Assembly: GCA_963971225.1 (NCBI GenBank) | Contig: OZ020268.1 | Coordinates: 41,609,348-41,673,347 of the forward strand | Length of the DNA stretch: 64,000 nt | Origin: Melieria omissa | Taxonomy: Eukaryota; Arthropoda; Insecta; Diptera; Ulidiidae | Reading direction: 5' to 3' | Shown: positions 23,401-32,300 of the stretch, piece by piece | How positions within the stretch are numbered: the stretch's first letter is position 1 | How the letters are laid out: each line of letters begins with the position of its first letter | Program-made: the position numbers and the translations under genes | Notes under the pieces: model-generated | Database searches by the model: none | What the model saw: the letters and a program-made list of their open reading frames with translations, nothing else | What the model was told of the DNA's origin: nothing

Positions 23401-26400
23401 CTGCACACGAACGAACGACCGCTCGCCAGTCACCGCGCCAAGCCGATATTGCCGTTTTCAACATCATCTCCGAAATACAAATCGCACAGAACAGACTCAT
23501 TAATATGTATGGCCGCACACGCACGAAATGCCATTCAAAAAGCTAAGCAAATACGAAATGGCGACAAGACCTCAAAAAAAAAAACAGCAAAAAATACTAC
23601 AAAACGTTAATAACAAATTTGAAATGCAATGCAGGCACACCGACTAAATAGACTCACTACGTGTGCGGTAAAAATCTTTAAGTGATGGCGATATTGGATC
23701 GTATAATGCCCTCGTTTCAATGTTTAACGTCGTTTCGATGCGAAGTAATTGCAGATGATAATCTGTAACTTGCTGGCAGCAGTGGTGGATATGTGGTTGG
23801 TGCGTTTGATTGCAATTCCATGCGACATGGGTTCAAGTGCCAACTTCGCAGGCAACTTCCATTGAAGAAAAGTTTTGCCACAGCTGATGACGACTGAGAG
23901 TGGGAGATATGGAAGAAGTACCGCTTTAAAGCATCGAAATCCGATGTTTGGGTCGGAACTACTCTAGTCCTTAGTGCCATTGTATCAGTTATGTACAAGT
24001 ATATACACACATATTTGCTTGTATATAGCAACATACATGTATGCATATTATTTTGAATAGGGAACCGAAACACACAATCTTCGGTACTAAATTTTTTTTC
24101 ACAATATTGTTGAGAAGTGGAAGCCTTTTTTCCAATGCATAAGTCTGGTCAATTCAGAGCAACAATCTTAAATGCCCAACGAATTTTTTGAAACGATAAA
24201 AAACCAACGATTTTTCAATTAATTTGTTTGCTAGTAACTTACTTTAAAACAAATTATTGAAATACAATAAAATAATATAAGAATTTGAAGGTAAATTTAG
24301 ATATGAAATTACATTATTATCAGGTGTACAACTTTGCTTCCGCCGTTTTCCGATAGGTGGCTGTACCGGCTGAGGCTGGTTGAAATACATAGATGGTAAT
24401 GCCTTTAAAGTGAGTGTGGACAGTGCCTAACGAATTGTCATCGCCGTTTCAGTGACAGTTGTTCTTGTTTTCGTATTATTCACGCTCAAAAATGTCCGTT
24501 TATGTGCCCAATTCTCGCCATTTGCGGGAAGTTTTACTTTTCTGTTACAATTCGAAAACAAATGCAGCTGAAGCGCATCGAATGCTCTCAGAAACTTACG
24601 GTGATGCTGCTCTGAGTGAAAGAACGTGTCGGGAGTGGTTTCAACGTTTTAAAAATGGTGATTTCGTGGTGAGTGAAAATGGTGAGTCATCCTCCAACAT
24701 GACAATGCTCGGCCTCACGTCGCAAAAGTGGTCAAAAAGTACCTGGAAACGCTGAAATGGGAAGTCTTGCCCCACCCGCCGTATTCCCCAGATGTCGCCC
24801 CTTCTGACTTCCACCTATTCCGTTCGATGGCACACGGCCTGGCAGATCAACATTTTCAATCCTTCGAAGAATTGGAAAAATGGATTGCTTCATGGATAGC
24901 GTCAAAAGAGGACTCCTTTTTTCGAGCCGGGATCCGAAAATTGCCGGAAAGATGGGAGAAAGTTGTCGATAGCGACGGACAATACTTTGAATAATACATC
25001 TGTAAGCACTTTTTCGCAATAAAGCTTTTAATTTTGGAAAAAAACGGCGGAAGCAAAGTTGTACACCTGATAAGTGTGCATAAGTAGGTCACTATTTGAG
25101 TGATTTATATTTTTGGTTTTATTACTTTTGCAAAGCTCTTCGGTCTTTGAATTTTTCCAATCCGAATTCCTCTGACTAACGTATGACTGACACTGACAAA
25201 CTTTTGAACTTAAAATCGCTACACAGTAGATGTTTTTTCCCCTTAAAACTATTAAATATTTTAAATGCACTTTTCAAGAATAAACCGGACCATCCTTGAA
25301 AAAATGATGATGTGCCATATTTGTACACAAACCACTTCGTCTTTTTGATGAATCTTGACAAATCTAATTGAAAATCTTTGACATATGTATATAGATTTTT
25401 TTTCATTCGCATTCGCTTACTTCAGATTCTCTAAAAACTTCTGTTCTCTACTGTTTGATATGTGGCACCTTAGTTTCCTTCCTAAGATCGAGTTCGAAGA
25501 TTCTATAGTTGACTCTTTTCCAATTATACGCAGAAATCCCATTCGATCGCAGTAAATGAGTTCTAAACCGACTGAGTGTGTTCCGTAAAACATTTAACTA
25601 TAATGTCAGCTCTGCAAAGATATTCGGCCGATTTTTTTTTTTATGTTGACCTTAAAAAAATCAGTTCTGCCAAAAATGCTTCTGTTACAAGATTTCAACT
25701 GAAGTCAACCAACTCTGAAATTTGTGGGGCTTTGATTATGTTGAAGACACAGTATAATGCCGATTTCGACTGGCGTTTTTAGATTAATTTTTTGTATTTA
25801 TTTATTTTACAATAGGAGTAGTAAGAAGAAAGTCTTTTAATTACACCTCAATCAGAATTAAATTTCTCCAATTTTCATAGACAATCTTACTCTTAGAAAG
25901 AAAAATCGAATTTGTGTAAATTTTTTGCTTTCAATGCAAATCCAAACCTGAGGTCAAGCGTCGCTTTAGACAAAAGAGCTACATGAATTAATTCGAATAT
26001 TTTTTTTTGTAGGTCAGGAAATGATGAGAGAACAAATTCAACTGTCTTACTAACCATTCGCCATAAGTAAACATTTGGATAAGAAAAGTCATCCGAAAAG
26101 TATGCAACACCAACCAGTTGTTATTGCAGCCAAGCAACAACGGTTTGCCTTATGTTAGGTTAGGTTAGGTTGCAGTGGCTGCCTCTGTATGAGACACACT
26201 AAGGCCTCCTAACGGGCTCGTTGTGATACCACAAATTCCACCCGTGTGAAATGCATATGCAACACTGTTTTTTCCAACATGTGACGCAACACACATTTCA
26301 AACGGATGGGGAAAAGGAGGGGAGGGGACCTACAGTTTAATCAGAACGGCGATTGACAGTTTTTTCGTTCACACTTGGAGGTTTTGCCATTGCCTGCCAA

Positions 26401-29400
26401 GACTTGTGCGATTCTTGTAATTCTCATCTCCTTCATGTGGATAGCGATAGAAGTAGATGAGCGTTTTTCCAACCCGGGCCAGGAATCGAACCTTGGGCGC
26501 TCGGTATGAGAAGCCAGCGCACTACCCGCTGGGCTATCGAGGTCGGCTAACGGTTTGACTTCACATCAAGTATTACTCTATACACCTATAGGAAGGTGTC
26601 TATTTCGACGCTTTTCCCCTAAATAAAGCAATTTAATATCTACACGACTACTAACGGTTTACCAGTAACCACAACAGACACGATTTTTCAAGTATTCTAG
26701 CCCATAACTCATAAACCTTTGCACGTACACTCTGTGCCGCGGATACCAAAGATCGCAACATTGTGGCGAAATGCGGCTCATTGGAGCTGGAAAAGCCCTC
26801 TTTTCCTTCCCCCTTCTGTGTGTACTTGAACATTAAAGTTCTTTTGCTCTATGCGTACCACAAACATGCCGCAATTTTCAGCTGCGTCTGGCAACGCCGG
26901 GAAAACTTAATGTCCGACGTGCATGACCGCACTTTCAGCCAGCTTGGAATGTCTTTGCGGTGGATGTTGTTATTCTAGATTCTTGCTGGTTGCTGCATGG
27001 TTACTTCAATACTTTTTCATTAGTTTTCTGCGCTGCCGTTTCATCTTCCTTTCGTCTCGTTTTTGCGTTTTTTGCTGTGTTTGCTTTTTCTACGTTCACG
27101 AACTTGAATGGCTGGAGTTGATTAACTTTTGCACGGCACATCAGCAATGCCGGCAGTCGTTGCCGCTCGCTGCTGTACACTTTGGCGTCAATTTAGCGTG
27201 TACGCTGTGACGCGTTGCCCGGTCGGTACGCAACGTCTGCGTGGTACACGAGTTCATTAGGTTTGCGTTCGTCGTACGGCCGTTCGTCCGTCCTTAAGTC
27301 CGTCTGTCTGTCTGTATGTTCGCGCACGTACGTGAGCGTGCCCAATGCAACCGCTCCAAACGTGTCTTCATTCAGCAGTCAGCAGCAGTAACGACGCCAC
27401 AACGTTCTGGCCAGACGTTGCTTTGCTGTTGGCCGCTTTGTTGTTGCGAAATAATGCATAATAGCGCTTTATTGCCACAAGGCACATGATGTTGGTTTTT
27501 TTTTTGTTGCCACATGAAACTTGAAAATGCCGTCAAGCAGAAGCAGCGGCAGCAGTAGCAAACATCGCCAACAATAACAATGAAACTGTGCTCGATTGCC
27601 GCCAAAAACATTCAAAGCTACAGTGCGAACGAGAGCGAGACGGAGAGAGCGCGCAACTGTTTTTGGCACATTGTCAATTGTTGGCCGCAAACCCTCCATT
27701 ACCGCCCTGATGCACCAGCCGCCCTTCGCGCCCACAACCGAAATCGCGTGCTCTCGTTTTCGTGCTCGTCGCAGCGCGCATAACTCGTCATGCCACTTGC
27801 GCTCCCCTAATTTTGCAATTAAAGCTCCTCGGCGCTCGCCCCTGCTTCACCGCCTTTTGCCCACATGCCGCGCAAATGTTTTGCCGTTCATACACACACA
27901 CGCACACACATACAAACCCGTTTGCACGCCTCTCCCACCGACTCGACGCTCATTTTGGGGTCGTTTCGATTTCGTCGCTGCAACGTCACGAAGCGCAAAC
28001 ATACATACACACAGATACACACACACACACCTATGCAGTCGAGAGATTTCATTACCACCACAGCGGCGCGAATGTGACGTGTGCATTTTTTATAATTGAA
28101 TGAAAACATGCCGCTTGTTCGGTAGGTAGTTTCCTTCGTTTTCTAGGCTGCGCTACTATTGCACACCACCACACGCCGCACTCCGCACGCTACACGCTAC
28201 ACGACCCCAAAATAGCGCGGCTGCACGCCGTCGTCGCCAAATGACGCTCTGTCGTCTCGTCGTTCAGCTGCTCCTGCTCCTCCTGCGCTGTCGGCATTTC
28301 CCGCTACTTGCTGCATGCAAATGTCGTTCATGTCCGTCCGTCCGTCTGTATGTAGATATTTATTTATAGTATGTTGATGTGTGCCTTGGCTCTGGTCCGT
28401 GTGTCGTAGCGGTGCCAACGTCAACTCAGCTGAATTTCTGTTTCGTAGCGCAGATGTTGGCGTTTTCGCTTTTCGAATACGTTCCGTCCGGCCGTCGAAT
28501 GGACGGACGTATGCCTGAATCAACGAACAAACAGACGAACGGAGGGACGAATGTATGGCGGCGCAGTCAGACATGTGGCCGTTGTTGTGTTATTTCATTG
28601 TGCCTATATTTTATGTTGTTTCATATGTATTCTTCTCCTCGCTGTGTGCGTGTGTGTTCGTGTTTAGGATTTTCGAGTCAATCGAAAAACGCAGAAATAA
28701 CAAAGCACCAACAGCGATTATTGAATTAAACACAAAACATGCGCTGCAGCGGGGAGTTGGCGGGAAAGGCATGCAAGAGCAGCAAGAAACAGAATGAAAA
28801 CTATTCATGTTGAAATGAACAAAAAAACGTAAAAAGTAAACGAAAAGTAATACGGAAAATTCGCGTTTTTTCTACATAGTTGTTGTTATTATTGTATTAT
28901 GCTTTTGTATGAAATGAATGAAATGAAAATGAAAACAACATTCTGAACGAATCAATGTTTATTTCAATGAAAACACATACAAACCAACGTTGACCACGTT
29001 TAGCCGCCATTGAACGCACTAAACAAATCGATTTCGAAAGGATTTTTTTGAAAATAGTTTTCGAGCAAAAGTCATTTAGTTGATCGATGCTTGATCAAAG
29101 AATCAGGATCTACCCAAGTTTTTTTTTCGAAATTTGAATCAATGTTTATTTAAATGAAAACACATCCAAACCAACGTTGACCATGTATCGTCGCCATTGA
29201 ACGCACTAAACAAATCGATTTCGAAAGGATTTTTTTGAAAATAGTTTTCGACGAATCAGGATCTACCCAAGTTTTTTTTTCGATTTTGAACACTTTTGGA
29301 ACAAAAGTCATTTAGTTGAGCGATGCTTCATCAACGAATCAGGATCTACCCACGTTTTTTTTTCGATTTTGAATCAATGTTTATTTCAATAAAAACACAT

Positions 29401-31532
29401 CCAAACCAACGTAGACCATGTATCGTCGCCATTCAACGCACTAAACAAATCGATTTCAAAAGGATTTTTTTGGAGCAAAAGTCATTTAGTTGAGCGATGC
29501 TTGATCAAAGAATCAGGATCGGGTAAAAAGTTTCTTTTCGAAATGATCTACCAATGATTCCATGAACAGTACAGTTTAAAACACTTTAATCCTAATCCCC
29601 ATACCAACCTTTTTTATAATTCTTTCACAAAATGCTCTCAAAGTTAACTGAATCGATCACCATAAGTGGGGTGCAAGGGTTGCACATTGCATCTTTTGAA
29701 CTTTATTTTGAAACTTTTGAAACTTTTCTTTCGATTTGAAATAATGAGCTCCGTAAATAAGCCGTTCCCCTGACTGCCATCCTGACGCGACGATCCTCAA
29801 CAGTTGTCGTGCGTTGCAAGTGCCTGCGATTTGGCTTCATGTGGCTTCTTTTGCCTGCATTATTGGCATAATATCTTTTATTTATTTCCGTTTTATTTAT
29901 GTTTGTGTGTAACATTGCATCTTAATGCCTCCTCCCACTCCTTTCCTATGTCTAAATATATTTAGTTGTTGCTTTGTCCCGTGCGTGTTCCCACTTCCCT
30001 TGTGTTCAGTGTTTTCTCATTCTTTACATTTTACTTATTACATTTTTACATACCTAAATTAATATTTCATACTTTCCATTTTCATTTATCCCCATCACTC
30101 ATCCGCCGCTATACCGCCCCCACCACACACATACATATCTGTACGCATGCGTGCATGTGTGCGTGGGCAGATGGATGGCTGAATGAGTGGACTGGGAGTA
30201 TGATTGAAAGGCGGAAAGTGTGAAAGCAATCAAGTCAAGAGTCGAACAAGAACCAAACCACAACCTTTGTATGATTAATTTTATAGTTTATGTGCCACCA
30301 ATGCCACATCCGGCCGTATCGCTAGGCAATTCGACGTCGCCAGCCTTACCAACATCACAACAACAACAACAACAACAGCCACAACTACCACCACAATCTC
30401 TAGCATCACCACAGTCAATAGCACCACCACCACCTCTGCCACAATTATCAACAACCGCCCAATTAGCACAAAGTCCGATGGCTAACCTAATGTCCATTAC
30501 AGAGACATTGCCGCCGGGTAGTCCGCGGAACGGACCCAGCCCACCGGGACCACCGCCGCCGCGCACAGCATCACGCGGCAGCCAACATTCACCGAACAGT
30601 TCTTCGGGTGAGTAGTCACTCCAAATGAACTGACCGAACAACCAACACCACAACCACAACTGCCCGAACCGCCGACCGCGACCGCGACCGTAGCCTTTGT
30701 CCGTACTCGATTTATATTTGATTTATTGTTACCGGTAGCTATAGTTGACCACATCTACCTCTACATCTAACTGCTTTCTCTACTCTGCTCACGTTCCACT
30801 CTCTCGCAGTTGCGCTTCGATTCTGTGCTTCTATTAATCTCGTTTCCTTTCTCTACTTTGCAGCCGGCTCGTCGTCGGGACGTCGCTCGTCCGGCTCGCG
30901 CCACGTGTCCAGCACCACAGTCACCAGCTCCGAAGTGCAGTCCAATCAGGCCCCACAGGTGGGCCCTGGTGGCGGTGTCGGCGGCACGGTTAGTGTTAGC
31001 AGCGGCAGCGGTGGCAGCGGCACGGGCCCACTGCCTCCGGGCGCCAACGGACCCGACGGTGGAGGCGGCAACGGTGGCGGTGGCGGCGGCCCAAGCGGCA
31101 GCAACGGCGCAGGACAACCCACGGCCGGCATGAACGCAGCGGCAAGTGCCGGAGCGCCGGCGCCCAGTGCTGCAGCGGCCGCGCAGAATGCCACGCTGAA
31201 GTGCACGCTGTGCCAGGAGCGCCTAGAAGACACACATTTTGTGCAGTGCCCCTCAGTCAATCACCACAAGTTCTGCTTCCCCTGCAGTCGCGAGAGCATC
31301 AAGCGGCAAAACGTGAGTAGCTTGGAAATTGTGGGCTATGCGACTTTTCTATTATCTACTATCCTCTCTCTTTCTCTTCTTTTCTGTATAGGGTCTCGGC
31401 AACGAGGTGTACTGCCCCAGCGGAGACCGCTGCCCGCTAGCCAACTCGACCATACCGTGGGCCTTCATGCAGGGCGAAATCACCACCATACTGGGCGAGG
31501 AGGTTAAGGTGAAGAAGGAGCGCGAATCTTAA
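7609..31532 (+). CDS. Pits: Pits / IRF2BP-family transcriptional corepressor (4 coding exons)
   Basis: This is the homologue of Drosophila Pits (CG11138, protein interacting with Ttk69 and Sin3A) and vertebrate IRF2BP1/2/L, nuclear corepressors. Joining 7609-8494, 30287-30607, 30864-31312 and 31392-31532 gives 1797 nt, 598 residues, with every junction in phase and consensus GT/AG. Residues 1-50 hold the family's N-terminal C4 zinc finger (Cys10, 13, 31, 34 in [12 protein letters not shown]...CRGC). A glutamine tract (about 70-100) and Ala/Gly/Pro-rich linkers follow. The C-terminal RING-like C3HC4 finger starts at Cys516 ([17 protein letters not shown]) and is split over the last two exons. 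The start at 7609 was chosen because it is the first ATG in frame and lies immediately before the zinc finger. The 21.8-kb first intron is crowded with mobile elements and GATA motifs. The protein identity is secure. The function is carried over from the family. Confidence 0.93.
7816..7906 (+). repeat. Pits: CAG/CAA polyglutamine tract in Pits
   Basis: Mixed CAG and CAA codons with two His interruptions encode a run of about 30 residues. On the reverse strand this gives long poly-Leu or poly-Cys shadow frames that are not genes. The mixed codons limit slippage, but the length is likely polymorphic. Confidence 0.9.
8495..11767. other. Pits intron 1, proximal part
   Basis: Mostly AT-rich intron. 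At 9656-9705 there is a TA then CA dinucleotide run. From 9880 to 11330 the sequence is GC-richer with GT/CA runs and CAA/GTT-rich patches that open many overlapping frames in all directions. None has a recognisable domain or a splice-consistent partner. This GC-richer block could be regulatory DNA or an alternative leader, but nothing proves it. Confidence 0.4.
11768..12287 (+). mobile_element. internally deleted mariner, copy 1 (520 bp)
   Basis: Inverted ends begin CGTGGGCAGTCCGATAAGTA and are about 27 bp long with two mismatches, flanked by TA (11766-11767 and 12288-12289). The interior joins a short transposase N-terminus (ATG near 11945, [10 protein letters not shown]) directly to the C-terminal part around [16 protein letters not shown], which carries the last catalytic Asp of the D,D34D triad. 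It runs on in another frame to a terminal [16 protein letters not shown]. The first two catalytic Asp are gone, so it is non-autonomous. The C-terminus looks like the irritans group of mariners. A near-identical copy with the same deletion lies at 60848-61368. Confidence 0.88.
12288..13876. other. Pits intron 1, unassigned
   Basis: AT-rich to 12860. A GC-richer patch at 12880-13500 contains a GT run at 13037-13053 and short frames without recognisable domains. The sequence becomes AT-rich again to the LINE target site. Confidence 0.4.
13889..14475 (+). mobile_element. 5'-truncated RNase H-type LINE, copy A
   Basis: Only the 3' 587 bp of a non-LTR retrotransposon is present. It encodes the end of ORF2, including the Cys-rich knuckle [18 protein letters not shown], then a short 3' UTR and a CATC-repeat tail. 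It is bracketed by an exact 12-bp target duplication, AACCTGTATGCT, at 13877-13888 and 14476-14487. The frame of this fragment is intact to its stop near 14390. It is clearly the same family as 20480-21728, with more than 90% similarity by eye over the shared part. Confidence 0.9.
14488..15039. other. Pits intron 1, unassigned
   Basis: AT-rich sequence with no gene. A short AAGAAGAAG run near 14565 is the only local structure. Confidence 0.4.
15040..15402 (+). mobile_element. LINE 3' fragment with AACCT tail
   Basis: A degraded reading frame contains the LINE C-terminal knuckle ([21 protein letters not shown]), then one stop, then [20 protein letters not shown] and a terminal SRAVVSQ. The 3' UTR begins TGTGGTATCACAAT and ends CCACTCCAACCTAACCTAAT. 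That 3' end is shared with the SINE at 18152. The left boundary is approximate and no target duplication was identified. Confidence 0.7.
15403..16699. other. Pits intron 1, unassigned
   Basis: AT-rich to about 16250, then GC-richer. A minus-strand open frame of 96 codons at 16151-16441 has no recognisable domain. No gene called. Confidence 0.4.
16700..17610. promoter_or_regulatory. GATA-motif cluster 1 (candidate enhancer)
   Basis: About 17 GATAA/GATAG cores, in both orientations, occur in 900 bp, for example at 16706, 16736, 16820, 16919, 16956, 17032, 17150, the group at 17190-17212, 17235, 17390-17396 and 17525. That is several-fold more than chance. Such homotypic clusters are typical of enhancers bound by fly GATA factors (Pannier, Serpent, GATAe). 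The target could be Pits or the candidate gene at 20102. Confidence 0.5.
17562..17594. repeat. CATA microsatellite
   Basis: About eight perfect CATA units inside the first GATA cluster. The reverse strand reads TATG, so it does not contribute GATA sites. Confidence 0.9.
17611..18151. other. Pits intron 1, unassigned
   Basis: AT-rich. Two loosely similar stretches at about 17885-17965 and 17980-18060 share GATGATACGACAC and TATTTCACATA, which suggests an old local duplication. No gene. Confidence 0.4.
18152..18548 (+). mobile_element. tRNA-derived SINE, family 2, copy 1
   Basis: The head (GGCCTCGATAGCTCAGCGGG, later GGGTTCGATTCCTGG) has good A and B boxes for RNA polymerase III and looks tRNA-derived, possibly tRNA-Met-like with CAT in the loop. 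A body of about 230 bp follows, then a 3' end (TTGTGGTATCACAACA...CCACTACAACC) and a CCAA-repeat tail. Copy 2 at 26152-26548 is the same unit reversed. It is not a tRNA gene, because the anticodon stem is imperfect and the unit continues into the SINE body. Confidence 0.85.
18549..19339. other. Pits intron 1, unassigned
   Basis: AT-rich, with a CT dinucleotide run at about 18716-18733. No gene or mobile element recognised. Confidence 0.4.
19340..20085. promoter_or_regulatory. GATA-motif cluster 2 (candidate enhancer/promoter)
   Basis: Some 20 GATA cores in about 740 bp, many as TTATC or GATAA: around 19358, 19396, 19441-19450, 19472, 19518, 19541, 19549, 19561, 19781, 19790, 19854, 19861, 19873, 19939, 20020 and 20072. 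It ends less than 30 bp before the ATG of the signal-peptide-like exon at 20102, so it may be that gene's promoter-proximal control region. Fly gut and fat-body secreted-protein genes are commonly GATA-driven. The link here is inference. Confidence 0.5.
20102..20192 (+). CDS. candidate first exon of a small secreted peptide
   Basis: Not recognised as a known gene. The ATG has a good fly context (AAGCAACATGG). The 30 complete codons begin [20 protein letters not shown], a short N-terminus and a hydrophobic core, followed by a plausible cleavage site at AIKA/SD. This is the shape of a signal peptide. The exon ends in a perfect donor (GTAAGT at 20193), one base into a codon. It sits immediately after the dense GATA cluster and inside Pits intron 1 on the same strand. 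The phase would also fit Pits exon 2, but a signal peptide on a nuclear corepressor is implausible. An in-phase continuation exists at 20403. Confidence 0.35.
20403..20479 (+). pseudogene. candidate second exon, interrupted by a LINE
   Basis: After a 210-bp intron ending in TTCTTGCTTTTAG, the frame continues in the correct phase ([17 protein letters not shown] and on) up to the LINE target site AAGTGCCTCAGT. In the uninterrupted allele the frame would run on across the target site and stop one codon later, at 21744-21746, giving a peptide of about 57 residues. In this allele it reads into LINE sequence and stops near 20521. If the gene is real, the insertion replaces its last codons. No AATAAA signal is evident just downstream, which weakens the case. 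Confidence 0.25.
20480..21728 (+). mobile_element. 5'-truncated RNase H-type LINE, copy B
   Basis: A 1249-bp fragment of the same family as 13889-14475, bracketed by an exact 12-bp duplication AAGTGCCTCAGT (20468-20479 and 21729-21740) and ending in CATC repeats. It encodes the end of the reverse-transcriptase region, then an RNase H domain with its acidic motifs (CTDGSK near 20748, [15 protein letters not shown] near 20932, [10 protein letters not shown] near 21082), then the Cys knuckle [18 protein letters not shown]. It has one in-frame stop (20701-20703), a frameshift between about 21000 and 21040, and a small deletion near 21483. RNase H places it in the I/LOA-like group of non-LTR elements rather than Jockey or CR1. 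Confidence 0.9.
21747..24319. other. Pits intron 1, unassigned
   Basis: Contains a minus-strand open frame of 110 codons at 21979-22311 with no recognised domain, and AT-rich stretches. A GC-richer block at 22900-23560 carries GT and CA runs (23205-23240 and 23350-23373) that could pair as an inverted repeat. No supported gene. Confidence 0.4.
24320..25070 (+). mobile_element. internally deleted mariner, second family (751 bp)
   Basis: Perfect inverted ends of about 30 bp start TCAGGTGTACAACTTTGCTT and are flanked by TA (24318-24319 and 25071-25072). The interior encodes the transposase N-terminal helix-turn-helix (ATG 24492; [27 protein letters not shown]). It then jumps, in another frame, to [19 protein letters not shown] and [16 protein letters not shown], the second and third catalytic Asp blocks, and ends at DGQYFE. 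The first catalytic block is deleted. It resembles Mos1-like mariners and is distinct from the element at 11768. Confidence 0.9.
25071..26138. other. Pits intron 1, unassigned
   Basis: AT-rich, only short frames, no recognised element. Confidence 0.4.
26152..26548 (-). mobile_element. tRNA-derived SINE, family 2, copy 2
   Basis: The same SINE as 18152-18548 in reverse orientation. The tRNA-like head is at 26460-26548 and the 3' tail at 26152-26175 reads TTAGG repeats on the + strand (CCTAA on its own strand). A 13-bp target duplication with one mismatch, AACGGTTTG[C/A]CTT, lies at 26139-26151 and 26549-26561. Its tail is CCTAA-type while copy 1 has CCAA, showing that the tail varies. Confidence 0.88.
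26562..28944. other. Pits intron 1, GC-richer block
   Basis: From 26750 to 28800 the sequence is less AT-rich, with GTCCGTCTGTCTG-like and CA/TG repeats (27890-28030). It opens many overlapping frames on both strands with no recognised domain. It could hold regulatory DNA. No gene is supported. Confidence 0.4.
28945..29525. repeat. degenerate tandem repeat, about 190-235 bp units
   Basis: The phrase GAATCAATGTTTATTT recurs at 28949, 29136 and 29371. It is followed each time by AACCAACGT, CGCCATT, AACGCACTAAACAAATCGAT and a T-run. A sub-unit around AATCAGGATCTACCCAAGTT recurs at 29101, 29254 and 29337, and in part at 29513. About three full units plus partial ones are present, differing by internal deletions, as in a short satellite array. 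Confidence 0.85.
29526..30286. other. Pits intron 1, distal end
   Basis: AT-rich with CA patches. It ends in the acceptor TTTTATAG used by Pits exon 2. No gene. Confidence 0.5.
30287..30607 (+). CDS. Pits: Pits coding exon 2
   Basis: Starts in phase with exon 1 (G + TT) and reads [19 protein letters not shown], a Gln run, Pro-rich sequence and [20 protein letters not shown]. The donor is TCGG then GTGAGT at 30608. The short in-frame upstream extension before 30287 is intronic. Confidence 0.9.
30608..30863 (+). other. Pits: Pits intron 2 (256 bp)
   Basis: GTGAGT to CTACTTTGCAG with a pyrimidine-rich 3' half. No other feature. Confidence 0.9.
30864..31312 (+). CDS. Pits: Pits coding exon 3
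   Basis: Ser/Gly/Ala-rich linker ([20 protein letters not shown] and on), then the first half of the C-terminal RING-like finger, with Cys pairs in [19 protein letters not shown], ending SIKRQN at a codon boundary. The acceptor is TTTGCAG and the donor AAC then GTGAGT. Confidence 0.92.
31392..31532 (+). CDS. Pits: Pits coding exon 4
   Basis: Completes the RING-like finger ([20 protein letters not shown]) and the conserved IRF2BP tail ending KKERES and TAA at 31530-31532. It starts after the acceptor TGTATAG, in phase, following a 79-bp intron. Confidence 0.92.
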   Translation, partial: GLGNEVYCPSGDRCPLANSTIPWAFMQGEITTILGEEVKVKKERES

Positions 31533-32300
31533 TGTCCATTTTATTGTAAAAAGCTACGACGAGCTTTGGAGAATTTTTAAAGGAGGAAGAGCTTTTTCGA
31601 TTGTACGGACGGACAGATGCGGGTAGTAGTGGCCCTCATACAAATTACGGATAACGATAACTTGCGAGCGGTGGACACAAGGAAGAAGACCAGTGAAGCA
31701 ACTCAGAGGACGGGACGAGACAATTTTTTGAACAATGCCAACACAGACTGCGCTACTGTGTATGTGGCCGTACGGCAGCGTAGCGAAATACTTTGTTTGA
31801 TGTTGCAACCATGCAAAATAATGGAACGGATTAACATCCGAGAAGGCTGTCATGCGCATTTTTGGAACGGAAGAATTTTTAACATATCCACCAGCGGCGC
31901 CAAGGAAGCAAGTTTTCAAGCAGCGCATTATTGAGATGTTTTGCAGTTGCCCTTTGACTATTGGTGCTGGTTTGCGTGCGGCAGTGATACAACACTAAAG
32001 CAGCCGAACCGACTAGCAAACGTTGTATTGTAGATATAGGCTGGCCGATATTTCGGCGCTTCTACGCACGCGCTTCGCACCGACCGAGAAGGAAATATCA
32101 CCGAGATTACAGAGCTCGTTTTAGACGGCCCAGTACCAATGGACATTTTAAGCACAGAGTTTTTGGAACATTTTGACAAGCCAGCAATCGATTTTCGGCT
32201 CTGCACAGCAGCCAAAGGCTGGCAATCAGACGACAGAGCGCACTTGAAGTGCATGCAAAAATGATAAAAAAATAAATATATAAATAAAATATTGTAAACT
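31533..32300 (+). other. Pits: Pits 3' UTR
   Basis: Non-coding sequence after the stop. Overlapping AATAAA hexamers at 32271 and 32283 are the first close pair of polyadenylation signals. Further AATAAA sites downstream (about 33200) leave room for longer forms. Confidence 0.55.
32271..32288 (+). terminator. Pits: putative polyadenylation signals
   Basis: Two AATAAA hexamers 12 bp apart, about 740 bp after the Pits stop. Cleavage site not determinable from sequence. Confidence 0.45.

Noticed and set aside
26152..26175. Interstitial telomeric repeats (TTAGG)
   Set aside because: Short TTAGG/CCTAA runs here and at 37280 are SINE/LINE 3' tails, always next to the shared 3' end, and higher flies lack TTAGG telomeres.
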